Positions 48,046 through 59,514 of a DNA stretch of 64,000 bases are shown here, in pieces. The notes under the pieces were generated by a model. It saw only the letters and a program-made list of their open reading frames with translations. It made no database searches and was not told the DNA's origin. The DNA is from Strongylocentrotus purpuratus (lineage: Eukaryota > Echinodermata > Echinoidea > Camarodonta > Strongylocentrotidae), in assembly GCF_000002235.5 (NCBI RefSeq), contig NW_022145610.1, positions 435,271-499,270 on the forward strand, given 5' to 3'. The translations under genes and the position numbers were made by a program. The stretch's first letter is position 1. Each line of letters begins with the position of its first letter.

Positions 48046-50598
48046 ACAAACTGCATCTTTAAATGAATTAATGAAAAATTAGCCCAAGAAAAATGAGCCC
48101 CCGAAAGATAAAAAAGTAGCCCCCCCCCCCAAATTTTCCCAAAATTTGATATAGATCGAGTCCCCGAAAAAAAAATCTTTCACTGGATTCTACGCTCACA
48201 GTCCCTCACACAGTCGAGTCAATTTGTGCACAAACCGTCCGATTTTTCGCGTAAAATCTTTACTTTGATAATAATTGTACACATTTTGTGAACAATGCCA
48301 ACATAATCATAATCCAAGCCTCTGCATATGTAGTCTTTTCATGAAACTACATTGAAATCACAACATTAATAATGCAAATAAATCGTAATTATCGAGATCC
48401 AATCTGACATAGTTTGTTTTACGATGCGCCATTTATGGTCAAACAGCATATATTATAAAAATTCTCTATATAAAGATAATCTATTTTTTTTTGGATAGCA
48501 CATAGGCCTCTATCTATCTATCTATTTGGCCCCCTCCCCTAGAATCCCGTGGATTTTCCACGGGTCCTGCTAGTCAAGTTATTAATGCATACTAAAAAAG
48601 CGACAGCAAATTCATATCCTTTTCCTGTGGTACTACTGCATTTCCATAGAATGTTATCTTGTATAAGATGATAATTTGTGGACATGACAAAAGAAGAAAA
48701 GAATGAAGGGAGGAGAATTTTTTCACCCCTCTGTTGACTGTAGCTCAGCTTCACACCAACATGGAGCACGGAGTATAGTCCATGGTAGTCTGCAAGCACA
48801 AGCCCTGGTCAGTCGTAAAAGAGTGTCTGCACAATAAGACTACCATAGGCCATGTACTACAGCTGCTCCTGGCACAGGACACAACCAGTAGGTAGCTGGG
48901 CTAGGCTTCTCTCAAGGCACAATGAGTTTTTGATAAAGTGTCAAATTAGGGTCTGTGCTTGCAGACTAGGTCCACGGCTCCAATTTAGTCTGGCAGAGCC
49001 AAAGAGGTACCACTCACACACACACACATACTCATGCACAGACCTACTGGATGCAATGTAATACCTACTACACACATTCAAGGTTCAGTGAACACACACA
49101 GCTTCTTTGTTCATGTAGACAGTGCAGACATCTGATTGGTCCAAAGTTCTGTGATGTCACAATGGGTTCCTTGTATTGCTGTATTCATTTTGCTTAGAAA
49201 CAAGTGCAGCTGTTCTCTAAGTATTTTTCTTCAGTTTTATAGTGAAAAGTCATTTTATAAAGATAAGAAAGAAGATGTTTCAGAAGATGGATGAACAAAA
49301 AAAATAAGTTTCACAAGCAGAAATTGTGATACAAAGATACAGTGTAGCATTTAGATTTTTTTTAAATTCAACACATTTTTCATTTTCACTTTGCTTTAGT
49401 AAACAGGACTCCAGTAGTGACTGAAGATAGATAATATATATATATCTGTACAGTGCTTATACACATGGCTGTATCGATGTATTGGGCACTATATAAAAGC
49501 AGAATATTATTATAGACGAGAATTATATTAGGGTTCATAATTGTAGCATAGAGCTTTATTATTATACATTACATTACATTACGATGTCTACAGAAAAGGA
49601 GAGAATGACCCACCTGTTACGCCAAAAAAATGTACAAATACCTCATGGGGCTGCAGTGTCAAAAAGCTGTGATGAACTAGTTGGTCCTAATCCAATATTT
49701 GTTTGTACTGTCACAGTGATTGTGAACAGAGACAGGTTTGGAGAGTGGCTTACTAGTTGTGGTCTTTGTGGCGCCAAACCTTTACAAGTATTGTCTTACT
49801 TGGCACACATGTAGTACTCTGTCATAAATGACATCACACTGCTCTGCATTCATACAACATACTAAATGATCAGTTTGACAAGGCTCTGAGATTTCTATTT
49901 AATAGTTATTTTATTTAAGTTGTGATCTTATACAGACTCTGCCTTCATGAATACTCTCTTTATTAGTTCACAAGCCATGATTCATTCATCAATACCATTA
50001 TTTAGATCATTGGTGTAGAAAAAGATTGCTGTATGACATTATTAACTTAATGCTCGTACTCTGGAATATTTTTTGTGATTCACAGTTTAACATCGTTCAT
50101 CACATCTTTTTTTTCTTTTACTCTTTTACTCTCTCTCTCCACTCTTAGCCTAATCAGTTACTCCTCTCTTTAAAATGTCCAAAATGAATTTGATCAAATG
50201 AGATGTAATTGGCTTTAGTTATGATATAGAAAAAGGCATGAAACATTCAATATTGAGAAGAAAACAACATTTCCTCCCCTGAAGGTATAACAAGTAAACA
50301 TTTTCTATCTATCAAGGTATCTTCTTCCAGCTAGTAGGTTGATTGCAATATTTATCCATATGTCTTTATTCATTTTGAAATATTTGATTGTTTTAAACTC
50401 AATACAGTATTTTTGACATGAAGTCAATTCAATTTTTTAAACATACATTTGGTCAGATGTTATCATTATCATCATCACGTCATCCCTCCTTTTCTTTCTT
50501 TGGCTCGATTCAGGATATTAAAATTGCTATGTGTTTGCTTTTTCCTGTCATCTTGCAGTCTTTCCCTAGAAACACCTGTCTGTCATGTTCTCTTGCAG
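48046..50598. other. unannotated spacer or intron
   Basis: Contains C runs at 48121, a (CA)n tract at 49015-49027 and a LINE-tail-like GGGCACTATATAAAAGCAGA at about 49484. The 76-residue frame 49584-49814 has no domain. If the exon at 50599 is internal, its upstream exon lies here or further left, but I did not find it. Confidence 0.4.
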
Positions 50599-50743
50599 AT
50601 ATACCGGTCTCATGACAGTGTAAGCTTCCATCATCTCATCACCTTACCTCCTGGTGATTACATAACAACCTGTGCTAGTAGTATAAACCATCATACCACA
50701 GTCTTCCTCTCCCAGTCTAATAACATCTACATTGCTAAGACAG
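50599..50743 (+). CDS. exon 1 of 3 found, unidentified beta-propeller-like gene
   Basis: The exon follows a good acceptor (TCTCTTGCAG at 50589-50598) and ends at the donor ACAG|GTAAGC. It starts in phase 0 and ends in phase 1 (145 nt). It encodes FHHLITLPPGDYITTC, then SSINHHTTVFLSQS and NNIYIAKTG. The alternation of short hydrophobic strands with a turn such as S-x-N-N-I-Y-I is typical of WD40/RCC1-like propeller blades, but there is no diagnostic motif. It joins in frame with the exon at 54554. The open frame extends upstream of the acceptor (from 50449), so a different acceptor is possible. Start exon and promoter were not found. The protein is not identified. Confidence 0.6.
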
Positions 50744-51748
50744 GTAAGCAACCTTTTAACAAGCAGTGACTAACTTTACCACAGTTGCACATCCTTAGAC
50801 TCTCTATACTTTCTTGATTATTTTTCCTGGGATGTGGCAGGGGGAGGGGCAGGGCTATGGAAAATTTATACATGTTTCATTACTTTTAAAAGATATTAGA
50901 GAGCTTTCCAGTGATGTAAAATTGGATGAAAATGGACACAAATTTGAGAAGTCTTTCCCCTTCATTTTTGTTGGTGGGAATGATACTATTTCTTTTTGTT
51001 TCTTTAAATTATTGTGACAAAAAATTGGAGAGGGCCTTCAAAATTACTGGAGGATGGGGGAAGTTTTTTTTCAGGATTACTTCTAATTCGGGGCATTTAT
51101 CTCATCAACCCATTGGAAGATGTCAAAAAGTGACTCTCAAGTGATGCATGTTTTCTTTGCTCCAGATTTTTATAGTAAAAGAATTGAGGCATATTATTTT
51201 GTTAGTAACTGATATTCATGAATGCTTGGATGAAATAACACTTGATAGGCACGGTCACTTGTAATCCATCAGTCTGTCATCTTAGAAGTTTTTCATCTGA
51301 AATCTCCAAAACGTTACTGGCAGCTGCATTCAGATTAAGACTGTGTCTTGCTTGTTCTTTATAAGGTCATGGTCAATCGTAATATGAAAGTTTGAATAGA
51401 GACTTGTAAGATCAACCTTGGAGTCTCGGTTTAGACTGGTCTCGATCAGGCAAGAAATTTGAAAAGCTTTAACAATATCTTGACAAGTCTGGAAGACTGG
51501 GTAGGATTTTTCAGAGCTTGTTGTTTGGTGATAGATCAGAAGTACTTCAAACTATTGCATTTTCACCCTAGTCCATGGAAAATTTCATGTTGAAAATTTG
51601 ATGAATCAAAAGAGGTTCATGTGAAGCCCTATTTCAATTGGGTTTAGCCCATGTGTATTATGATAAACAGCTCTCTCTGAATGTTTTAAGTCATCCAAAT
51701 TAACAAAGGGTTAAACTAGCCAGGGTCAGTTTCTAGTCTGAAACAACA
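50744..51748. other. probable intron, part 1
   Basis: Between the exon donor and a MITE. No recognised feature. Open frames at 50814-51144 overlap in two frames and are not called. Confidence 0.4.
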
Positions 51749-51894
51749 GGGCCCCATTTCACAAAACTTGTCATCAGTGACAAATTACAGTTTTTGTTTA
51801 AGCTACTGAAATCCTTGCTTCTGATTGGTTATCAGCAGATTTGTCACAGATTTTTGTTATTTGTCATTGAAAAAAGGCTTTGTGAAACAGGTCT
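51749..51894. mobile_element. 146-bp MITE
   Basis: GGGCCCCATTTCACAAAAC at the left is matched by CTTTGTGAAACAGGTCT at the right. CTTGTCATCAGTGACAAAT and ATTTGTCATTGA extend the inverted arms. It lies within the probable intron of the unidentified gene. Non-coding. Confidence 0.75.
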
Positions 51895-52282
51895 AAAGTT
51901 TGTTCAATGCACTTTGAATGAGCTTCTCTTTCTCATCTCTTGTTATCCCTTACTTTAAACTATTCCCAATACTTTTTCAATTCTTTCCTTCTTTTTCCCC
52001 TTTTTGATCCAGTATTTTGTTCTTCCTCTTATTAACTCTTTAATATTTTCATCATCCTTTTCAAATAACATTTATATATTTGTCATTTCTATTTCATTGA
52101 ATAATGAAAAATCTTCTCTTTCTTCCATAATAGACCCCCAATTAAAGTCCCATCTCATCTGAGCTTCATGTTATGAACTGAATCGACTGTTGATTTGTGC
52201 TGGACATTCAGCTGGTGGCTTGTAGCTATTCTCTTCTATCCTGCCCCTCCCCCTCTCCCCCCCCCCCCCCCCTCCCCCTGCT

Positions 52283-52327
<45 letters not shown>

Positions 52328-54068
52328 TCTCTCTCATATCTTTTCTCCCTGTACTCCTCTGTCAGTCTTTCTAAAAAATGTTTTATGTTTTATAATCACA
52401 ACTTAAACTTGTTATCTTCCTGTGGTATATTCCTACCTTTTCTCTATTTAGTCTCTTCCCCTTCTCCCTTCTCTCCCTCCCTCCCTCTTCCCCCTCCTCT
52501 CTTTCTCTTCCCTCTTTCTCTTTTCCCTCTTTCCCACCTCTCTGTATTTATCTCTCCCTCTCCTACTCTCTCCCTCTCCCACTATCTCCCTCTTAACCTG
52601 GCACTTTAGCTTAAATTTAACACATAAAGGTCACTTTTTATCCTGAGAAACCAATCCAAGGCAGTAAATATCATGCCTTGTGAACATACATGACATGTCA
52701 TTGATGCCAGAATCAGTCCTGTATGATTCTGAAATGTCTTTCAATCAAACTTTCTGAAATTTGAACTTCCAAAAGGTCAATGAAGTACAAAAGACCCATA
52801 TTAATTCTAGTTTTGTTTGCACTTGGCCCCTGTATTAAAGGAAAAATAGTTTATAATAATAATTTTGGTGCATTCCAAAATCATAAGGGGTAGATACGAA
52901 TGATTGATAACTTGACCTTTTTAATACAATCTTAATCGTGATGATGTTTTTCATCTGAAGTGTATGCTTGACAAGTGCACTTTTGACATTTCTCACCTCA
53001 TGTGATTGAGCTCTCACCCAATAATTGCAGCTAAATATGCATCAAAATGTGGAGCCGAATAAGAAATGTCTTTTTTTTCCTTCAGTCTGAACTAAATTAA
53101 CAAACAGTTGTTTGCCATACCTAGAGTAAGGGTTATTGGCTTCTTAGGAGTATTTGTCATACTCGGTGAAAACATTGATACATTTTGCTGCTATTTCAAG
53201 CTTCAGACCTTTATATAGCCATCCTCATATTTTCTCCTTTTTTCTCTTCTATGATCAATGACCTTGTTAGACTAGTCCTTATAAAATGCAATCATGTTAT
53301 TTTTCATGCTCAGTATTTACAACTTAAATTTGATCCTAAGCTCTCATAATGAAATGTGTTTTCTTTTAGTGTGTGTGCAATATCTGTGTTCATCACTAAG
53401 AGGAAAGCACAATCTTTTAGTAATTTCATGAGACAAGATGTTTGCAATGCTAAATAATTTATTCTCTTTATATATGAATAAAAAGTATAATATATTGTGA
53501 GTAATTCTACGTACATATGACACTGAAGTCTTCCAATAAATAATTAATTGTCTTTAAAATAGTCAATATCATGACAGCAAAATTATGAACTGACTCAGCA
53601 TAGGTAACATCAGTCTCAGGGAAAGGACTGATTATCCATGCCATGTAAAATTAAAGCAGAAAAAAAATATAAATATAAATATATAATAGATTAGATAATT
53701 ATGTTCTCCTGTTACCACCTGCATGGGACTGCCTTCCAAAGTGTAAATGTAATTATTTTAATCATGATTAACTTTCATTAATTACGATTAACTTTGATTA
53801 ATTACAATTAACTTTCACCAATCAGGATTACCTTTCATTATGTATGAGACACAAAGCAGATCTATTACATTTAAATGCCTCCATCATCATTGGATTTCAT
53901 CTCTGATGTCATCAATCATAAAACCATGTTATTTCCTACACAGAACATTCAACATGAATAACCAAGGAAATAAAAGGAAATGAAGCAAGTAATTGAATTG
54001 TCTGGCCGTCTGATTAAGACGTATTGATCGTGTTAATTAAATGGTAGCTTCCATATTCCTAGATATTG
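51895..54068. other. probable intron, part 2
   Basis: Holds a C-run and (CT)n tract at 52240-52330, a second pyrimidine-rich stretch at 52440-52600, and a short array of TTAATTACGATTAACTTTGA-type units at 53755-53840. No exon is recognised. Confidence 0.45.
53755..53840 (+). repeat. short ~20-bp tandem array
   Basis: Four units of the type TTAATTACGATTAACTTTGA with single-base changes. Confidence 0.75.
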
Positions 54069-54141
54069 TGTGTTTGGAGCCAGAAGGGAATTATTTCATA
54101 TCATTTTACACAGAGTTAATAATCTTTCTGCTCCAAACAGA
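54069..54141. repeat. short foldback repeat B, copy 2
   Basis: TGTGTTTGGAGCCAGAAGGG is mirrored by CTTTCTGCTCCAAACAGA around a TTTTACACAGAGTTAAT centre. Same family as 8753-8826 and 62213-62290. Confidence 0.75.
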
Positions 54142-54553
54142 TGTTATGTACTCCAGTAGATGGATGTATCTTCAAGGTAACATTAAAATCATCTTGTCTT
54201 GGTCCCAGGTATGATACACAGCAAGAAAACATTTATGATATTTAAAATTAATTTTCATCATGTATGAGTTCAGTAAGTCACAGGTTATAGTTCTTTCCCT
54301 CTACTGTTTTCAATTTTAGTTCATTTTTTTATTCCATTCGTCATATATAACATACAAGATTATAACATTGGTATTTATAGATAAGTAAAGAACATATAAA
54401 TAACATAACAAAAGATAAACATAAAATACAAATATATACGAATGAGGAAACCAGGAAAAAAGAACAATAAAGTCTTATGTGGTACTGGTCCGTTCCGACA
54501 TAATAAAGAACATATCAATGGTATTTTCAGGTGTAAATGTTATTCTTTATTAG

Positions 54554-54705
54554 GTATTCCTGATCGTATCATCAAGGCAACAAGGAGTATTGATGTTCAT
54601 CAGCCATGTATCCTGTTCATTGATCATCTTGGTGATGTCTATACTGGTGGTATTCATCAGCTCCAAACATTGGTTCAATCTATTGATATCAACACACATA
54701 TCAAG
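54554..54705 (+). CDS. exon 2 of 3 found, unidentified beta-propeller-like gene
   Basis: The acceptor is TTCTTTATTAG at 54543-54553 and the donor is ATCAAG|GTTAGT. The exon starts in phase 1 and ends in phase 0 (152 nt). Joined to the exon ending at 50743, the frame reads through the junction as IYIAKTG-IPDRIIKATRSI without a stop. The next part reads CILFIDHLGDVYTGG, which resembles a propeller-blade strand followed by a G-x-V-Y turn, then HQLQTLVQSIDINTHIK. The upstream alternative acceptor (TTTTCAG near 54531) would break the phase, which supports this choice. The intron would be 3.8 kb and contains two small repeats. No family could be assigned. Confidence 0.6.
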
Positions 54706-54768
54706 GTTAGTAGGCACTGATAATATTATATAGATCTTTGATTTGAATGAATGGTGGTGGTTATTTTA

Positions 54769-54961
54769 CCTGGCTGCTAAGAAAGCATAAATGCTTGTAA
54801 GTAAGCAACCAGACGGCCGACGGCTTTAGGTCCTCGATCTCCGAGGGACCTGATAATGAGGATTAATGCCTTACCAAAGGGCACAAGCGCATCGCCTTGG
54901 TTTCGAACCCGGGTCATCGGATGACAGGACTACTGCTCTACCGACTGAGCTATCGCGCCTC
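54769..54961 (-). mobile_element. tRNA-derived SINE family B, copy 2 (minus strand)
   Basis: The head on the minus strand has box A TAGCTCAGTCGGTAGAGC and box B GGGTTCGAAACC at tRNA-like spacing (about 54893-54960). The body runs left to GCTTTCTTAGCAGCCAGG at 54769. It shares both ends with copy 1 at 41892. The head is better preserved than in copy 1 but has no intact acceptor stem, so it is not called a tRNA gene. Confidence 0.8.
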
Positions 54962-55136
54962 TTTGATAATATTACAAAGAACTTTGATCAAGGTGCAACA
55001 TGTTTGTTTATGGTTACCTTGGTGTTTTTATTTCAGTGCTCCATTCTCATTATCTTTTATAATCAGAAGTTTTGAATTTATATATATATATCCTGATCCT
55101 TTGCTTTTGACCATGTTTGCTTGACCCAAGCTTGTA

Positions 55137-55412
55137 AATAATAATAATAATAATAGTGGGTTCTTGTATAGCGCTCATGTCAGTCAGATTTGACCCTCCT
55201 GGCGCTCCCGATTATTACCCTGGCTTTAGCACGGCTGCCATACGGCGCTCTAGCATTTCAAGGAATAAATTCCTACCAGGTACCCATTTACTTCACCTGG
55301 GTGGAGTGTGGCAAATGTAGATCAATGTCTTGCCAAAGGACATTAGTGCGGCGGCGGGACTCGAACCGCGAACCTTGTGATCGACAGTCCGGCGACGTAT
55401 CCACTCGACCAC
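55137..55412 (-). mobile_element. tRNA-derived SINE family A, full-length copy (minus strand)
   Basis: The head on the minus strand has box A-like TGGTCGAGTGGATACGTC and box B GGTTCGAGTCCC (about 55340-55410). The body contains GTCCTTTGGCAAGACATTGA-type sequence and GGTACCTGGTAGGAATTTAT, with an AAT-repeat tail at 55139-55155 on plus. This is the most complete of four copies in the window. Confidence 0.85.
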
Positions 55413-55910
55413 AAATGGTTTCCTGTAAAAAAAAAAACCTGTTGAATGATTTTAGTTAGACATATTTAACTGCTCAGTTAGCAGTAGGGCTATATTCAAA
55501 GTGCATATATAGAGAATTATTATAATTCTAATTATTTGTAATGTATGCTTCAGATCTAGGAGGCATATCATCCCATAATGTAATTGTTTAATTCAAATTG
55601 ATGCCATAACTTCTATTATCTATGAAGTTAAGTATTTTGAAGACAGATTTATACAATATTTATAATGCACATGAACACAGGAGCTTATGTTATAGGAGAA
55701 GAAAGTTTTCGATTAGATGTACTAAGTTGAATCAATCAAGCCTGAAATCAATGATTTTATATATCTCTTTGATAAAAGCTAGGTCACCATTATCAGTACT
55801 AACTATGTTAAATAAGAACAGTTTTATGAGCAATGAAATGTATTTCAACATTTCTACAGGCACCAAGATTTAATTCAAAGTATAATATTAGCCTGGGACT
55901 TTCTTACTAA
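55413..55910. other. unannotated spacer (probable intron)
   Basis: AT-rich. The 83-residue open frame 55622-55873 has no domain and is not called. Confidence 0.35.
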
Positions 55911-56165
55911 CTACTGCCCATTATGCCTCCTGGCACATAGGGAAGCGACAAAAGGCTTCCACTCTTTCCGATTCTGGGCCAGTTTTTGGATGGTATCCCA
56001 TGTGTGGTTCAGGTCTTTAATCTCTCCTTCCACAGTTCTTCGCCAAGTGTTTTTAGGGCTTCCCCTCTTTCTTTTGCCCTCTGGTGTCCAGTGGAGGGCT
56101 GTTCGTGTGATGTCGTCTATGTTCTTTTTCATTATATGTCCGATCCATCTCCACCTTCTTCTCAT
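55911..56165 (-). pseudogene. RTE/jockey-type LINE C-terminal fragment
   Basis: An 84-residue minus-strand frame reads RRRWRWIGHIMKK, then GKRKRGSPKNTWRR and TVEGEIKDLNHTW, and ends NRKEWKPFVASLCARR. This is the conserved tail of endonuclease-reverse transcriptases: R-x-R-W-x-G-H, then G-R-P-x-x-T-W, then W-x-x-F/V. The RT core and endonuclease are absent, so it is a 5'-truncated relic. It lies within the probable intron between the exons at 54554 and 61388. Confidence 0.85.
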
Positions 56166-57066
56166 GATGATCTGGGACTTTCTAGTATATACTTTATTGG
56201 TCAGGCGATACTTTCTATAAGACTTTCAAAATCTCTGCTGCCCCCTCCCCCTTTGCACTTGTCAAGCGCTGATTTCTGGCCCTGTTTTAATAGTTGAGTG
56301 ATGGCGCTGCTATCCAGGCATGACAACAGGTGTGACGACCCTTCCCATCATACACCTGTAACCCATGGAGTGATGATAACCACCCACTTCCTCCTGATTG
56401 ACACAGCCACACTGCCAATTACACATCATCTGATATAAACTCATTTTAGCCAACCTACGACCTAGCTAACATGTATTGTTTGAGTACACACAATTGGTCT
56501 CAGACATCAACAGTTATACCTTGTGTCAATTCATCATGCAACATAGGTTCAATTTTGACACTTTTAACAAAATTTATGACTAATCCTTAACACAAATGTC
56601 AGCAAGGTTGTTATTATATGCAGAATCTATAAACATTGCCAACACAGTTATAAACTGAATAGTGATTTATTATATCATTTTCCTTATATCTGGTAGGTTT
56701 GGACCTCAGGACCAGGATGTAAACCAGTCCTTTCTGATCGTGTTATCCTGATGAAATATGTTAAAATAAATAATAAATAAATAAATTTGATTGATTGTAA
56801 GGTATGGACAGACTAATCTTAGTTCATTTTGCAGAAACCAGAAATTAGTATTTAACTGCATGCAAAGGTTATAAATAAAATGTCTATTCACAAGATCATC
56901 ATTCTGTGACAAAGTGTGACTGTATACATTGCCCACAGTCTCAATCAAGCTTTCATATTATAGGATGCCAAATGTTATAGGATTACTATCCAATTAAGAG
57001 ACTCTGATCCCTTCTTTTCTTCTCTCTCTTAGACTTTCAGCCTTTTCACACACAAGTAAAATTCTT
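56166..57066. other. unannotated spacer (probable intron)
   Basis: A possible acceptor CTGGTAG at about 56699 is followed by an open VWTSGPGCKPVLSDRVILMK, but no donor follows. It is left uncalled. The rest is AT-rich. Confidence 0.35.
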
Positions 57067-57108
57067 TAAAGCTGATTAGTTTAAAGCGCTTTAAACTTAT
57101 CAGCTTTA
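57067..57108. repeat. 42-bp near-perfect palindrome
   Basis: TAAAGCTGATTAGTTTAAAG followed by CG and its reverse complement, with one mismatched position. A second dyad GTTAATCA..TGATTAAC lies at about 57150-57170. Confidence 0.85.
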
Positions 57109-57849
57109 TACATATGACATCATTCACACACACAAATTTCGTTGCGATCGTTAATCATTTTGTGATTAACTACTGCTCTTAAATTGCGCAAGAGTGATTC
57201 AGAATCTCATTTGAATATACCTAATGTCAGTCAGACAAAATGCAATTCATATATTCAACAATTTCAGTATACTCAGCCCTGAAGAATGGTACTTATGCAG
57301 TCATAACATATTTCTGCCTCTATTTTTTGAAAAGATGAGATCAGTACAAATTGTGTCGGATGAATATGACTTTGAATTGAAGCACGAAAGTGCAGTCGCT
57401 TTTGAGTACCGGTACTTTAACTGTACTGATCAGTAAAGGAATTAGACTATTGTCTGACAGTGAACACAACATGTGTGAAGGACATGATGTATCGAGGTAG
57501 GAAGAAATTAAATACAAATGTGTCACATTGGCTAGCTGTCACATGTTCATGAGGTCCCATCGATGATAAATAATGCGATGTATTGCAGGGCAAAGTTATT
57601 ATATTCATCCAACCTTCCCTAGCCTCTCACCAAGCTCTCTCCCCCATTACAAGTATGGAATCATCCTCCCAGAATGCATTGCTTGTACCTGGGGGTTTAA
57701 TGAAAGACTAGAAAACGAAGGGGAACGTAACAAGCCACATCTGACGGACGGCTGTTGCCGATTCGGAAGTTATTACTCATTTCAAATTGGCCACCGACGA
57801 CAGGCAGTGATTGAAAACTGATGCTCTGCAGAGCTTCAACTTGGCACAA
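57109..57849. other. unannotated spacer (probable intron)
   Basis: The open frame 57573-57821 reads through mixed sequence without a domain. Nothing is called. Confidence 0.35.
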
Positions 57850-58580
57850 ATCCACAGACACCATGTTACAAGATGGCTTGCCATTATAGATCTAGTGACT
57901 TCCACAGACACCATATTACAAGATGGCTAACAAATATTAAAGGTCTAGTGATGTCCACCGACAACATATTACAAGATAGCTAACAATTAAAAAGGTCTAG
58001 TGACTTCCATAGATATCTTGTTCAAGATGGCTCACAATTAAAGGTCTAGTGACTTCCATAGATAACTTGTTTCAAGATGGCTAACAATTAAAGGTCTAGT
58101 GAATCCCACAGACACCAAGTTTCAAGATGGCTAACTATTAAAGGTCTAGTGAATCCCACAGACACTATGTTACAAGATAGCTAATAATTAAAGGTCTAGT
58201 GAATCCCACAGACACTATGTTACAAGATAGCTAATAATTAAAGGTCTAGTGACTCCTACAGACACCCTGTTACAAGATAGCTAACAATTAAAGGTCTAGT
58301 GAATCCCACAGACACCCTGTTACAAGATAGCTAACAATTAAAGGTCTAGTGAATCCCACAGACACTATGTTACAAGATAGCTAACAATTAAAGGTCTAGT
58401 GATTCCCACAGACACTATGTTACAAGATAGCTAATAATTAAAGGTCTAGTTAATCCCATGGACACCCTGTTACAAGATAGCTAACAATTAAAGGTCTATA
58501 GTGACTCGCACAGTAACCATGTTACGAGATAGCTAATAATTAAAGGTTTGGTGACTTCCACCGGCACAATGTTACATTTG
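57850..58580 (+). repeat. 50-bp satellite
   Basis: About fourteen units of AAGGTCTAGTGAATCCCACA, GACACTATGTTACAAGATAG and CTAACAATTA. The central units are exactly 50 bp apart (58092, 58142, 58192 and onwards). The first and last are diverged. Confidence 0.95.
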
Positions 58581-58879
58581 AATCAAGCATATCTTTTCAA
58601 AATGCCTGATAACCCTCATTTTGTATTTCTTATTCTGATAGATCATGAAGAGTAGACGTGATTATTTTAATGAAAAAAAGACCTAAATTTGTTTGAATGG
58701 AAAACCTGCCCCTGCAAGGGAATTGGTATAAGCACCCCTGAATTGCCCGAATGTTCAACAAAATCCTATGTTTATATACTACAAAGGGGTGGGAGCTAGG
58801 TTCCTGATTGTGAAGCCCCTCCTTCCATCTGCTCAGGTGAGCGTAAAGACTGCTGACCTCTTGTTTCCATTTAAAGTAT
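58581..58879. other. unannotated spacer (probable intron)
   Basis: No recognised feature. Confidence 0.35.
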
Positions 58880-59044
58880 AGTATTAATGACTGCTTTGAG
58901 AGAAATAGTTGTTTTATTACGCTCAAGGGAAGGTTAGAATTGTGCTATTCCCCGAGGCTTGCCGAGGGGAATAGCCCAATTCTAACCTTCCCGAGAGCGT
59001 ATGAAAACAACTATTTCTCGAATATTAAAGCAGTCATTAATACT
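58880..59044. repeat. 165-bp palindromic head of the composite element
   Basis: AGTATTAATGACTGCTTT at the left pairs with AAAGCAGTCATTAATACT at the right. AGAAATAGTTGTTTT, CTCAAGGGAAGGTTAGAATT and GCTATTCCCCGAGGC all have inverted partners. The palindrome is almost complete around 58955-58965. Confidence 0.9.
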
Positions 59045-59103
59045 TTTATATGCCGAAAAAAAATAGACTAAAAAATGAAAAATTAAAAATATTTATCATT
59101 TTT

Positions 59104-59185
59104 GTCGAAGACGGGATTCGAACTCTTGCGTACAACAAGAGGTGTACCGAAAACCAACGCTTAGACCACTCGGCTATGGCCCGCC
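59104..59185 (-). ncRNA. tRNA-like block 1 (class II, Ser/Leu type), probably a transposon part
   Basis: On the minus strand: ATAGCCGAGTGGTCTAAGCG (box A and D arm), a variable region with ACACCTCTTGTTGTACGCAA, then AGTTCGAATCCCGTC (box B and T arm), followed by T runs within 50 bases. The long variable region fits a serine/leucine-type tRNA. The acceptor stem pairs poorly, so it is a tRNA-derived promoter-like module rather than a working tRNA. Confidence 0.6.
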
Positions 59186-59432
59186 GTTAACATGCTTGGC
59201 AGTTTTCTCCAATATATACATTAAAATGGATTGAAACCGGCTTCGCGTGTGATGAATGCTTCGCAAAAGCTCCATATACGGACTCTTCTTTTACTTTTGC
59301 AATGCATATTGGCACGAACTTAGATCAAGATCTATCGGCAGATGTTGTTTTTAATACTAGCAGTCATTAATACTTTTATATGCCGAAAAAAATAGACTAA
59401 AAAATGAAAAATGAAAAATATTTATCAATTTT

Positions 59433-59514
59433 GTCGAAGACGGGATTCGAACTCTTGCGTACAACAAAAGGTGTTCCGAAAACCAACGCTTAGACCACTC
59501 GGCTATGGCCCGCC
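59433..59514 (-). ncRNA. tRNA-like block 2 (duplicate of block 1)
   Basis: Tandem copy of the block at 59104-59185 with two or three base changes (ACAACAAAAGGTGTTCCG against ACAACAAGAGGTGTACCG). Same box A and box B. Confidence 0.6.

Noticed and set aside
49584..49814. 76-residue frame upstream of the exon cluster
   Set aside because: No domain, and it does not end at a donor that fits the acceptor at 50599.
54893..54960. Functional tRNA gene on the minus strand
   Set aside because: The head of a SINE with a shared non-tRNA body and no intact acceptor stem.
56700..56760. Possible exon VWTSGPGCKPVLSDRVILMK after CTGGTAG
   Set aside because: Phase 0 would fit the exon ending at 54705, but no donor follows before stops, so it cannot be placed.
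59104..59185. Functional tRNA-Ser/Leu gene
   Set aside because: Box A and box B are good, but the acceptor stem pairs poorly and the block is duplicated as part of a transposon-like element.
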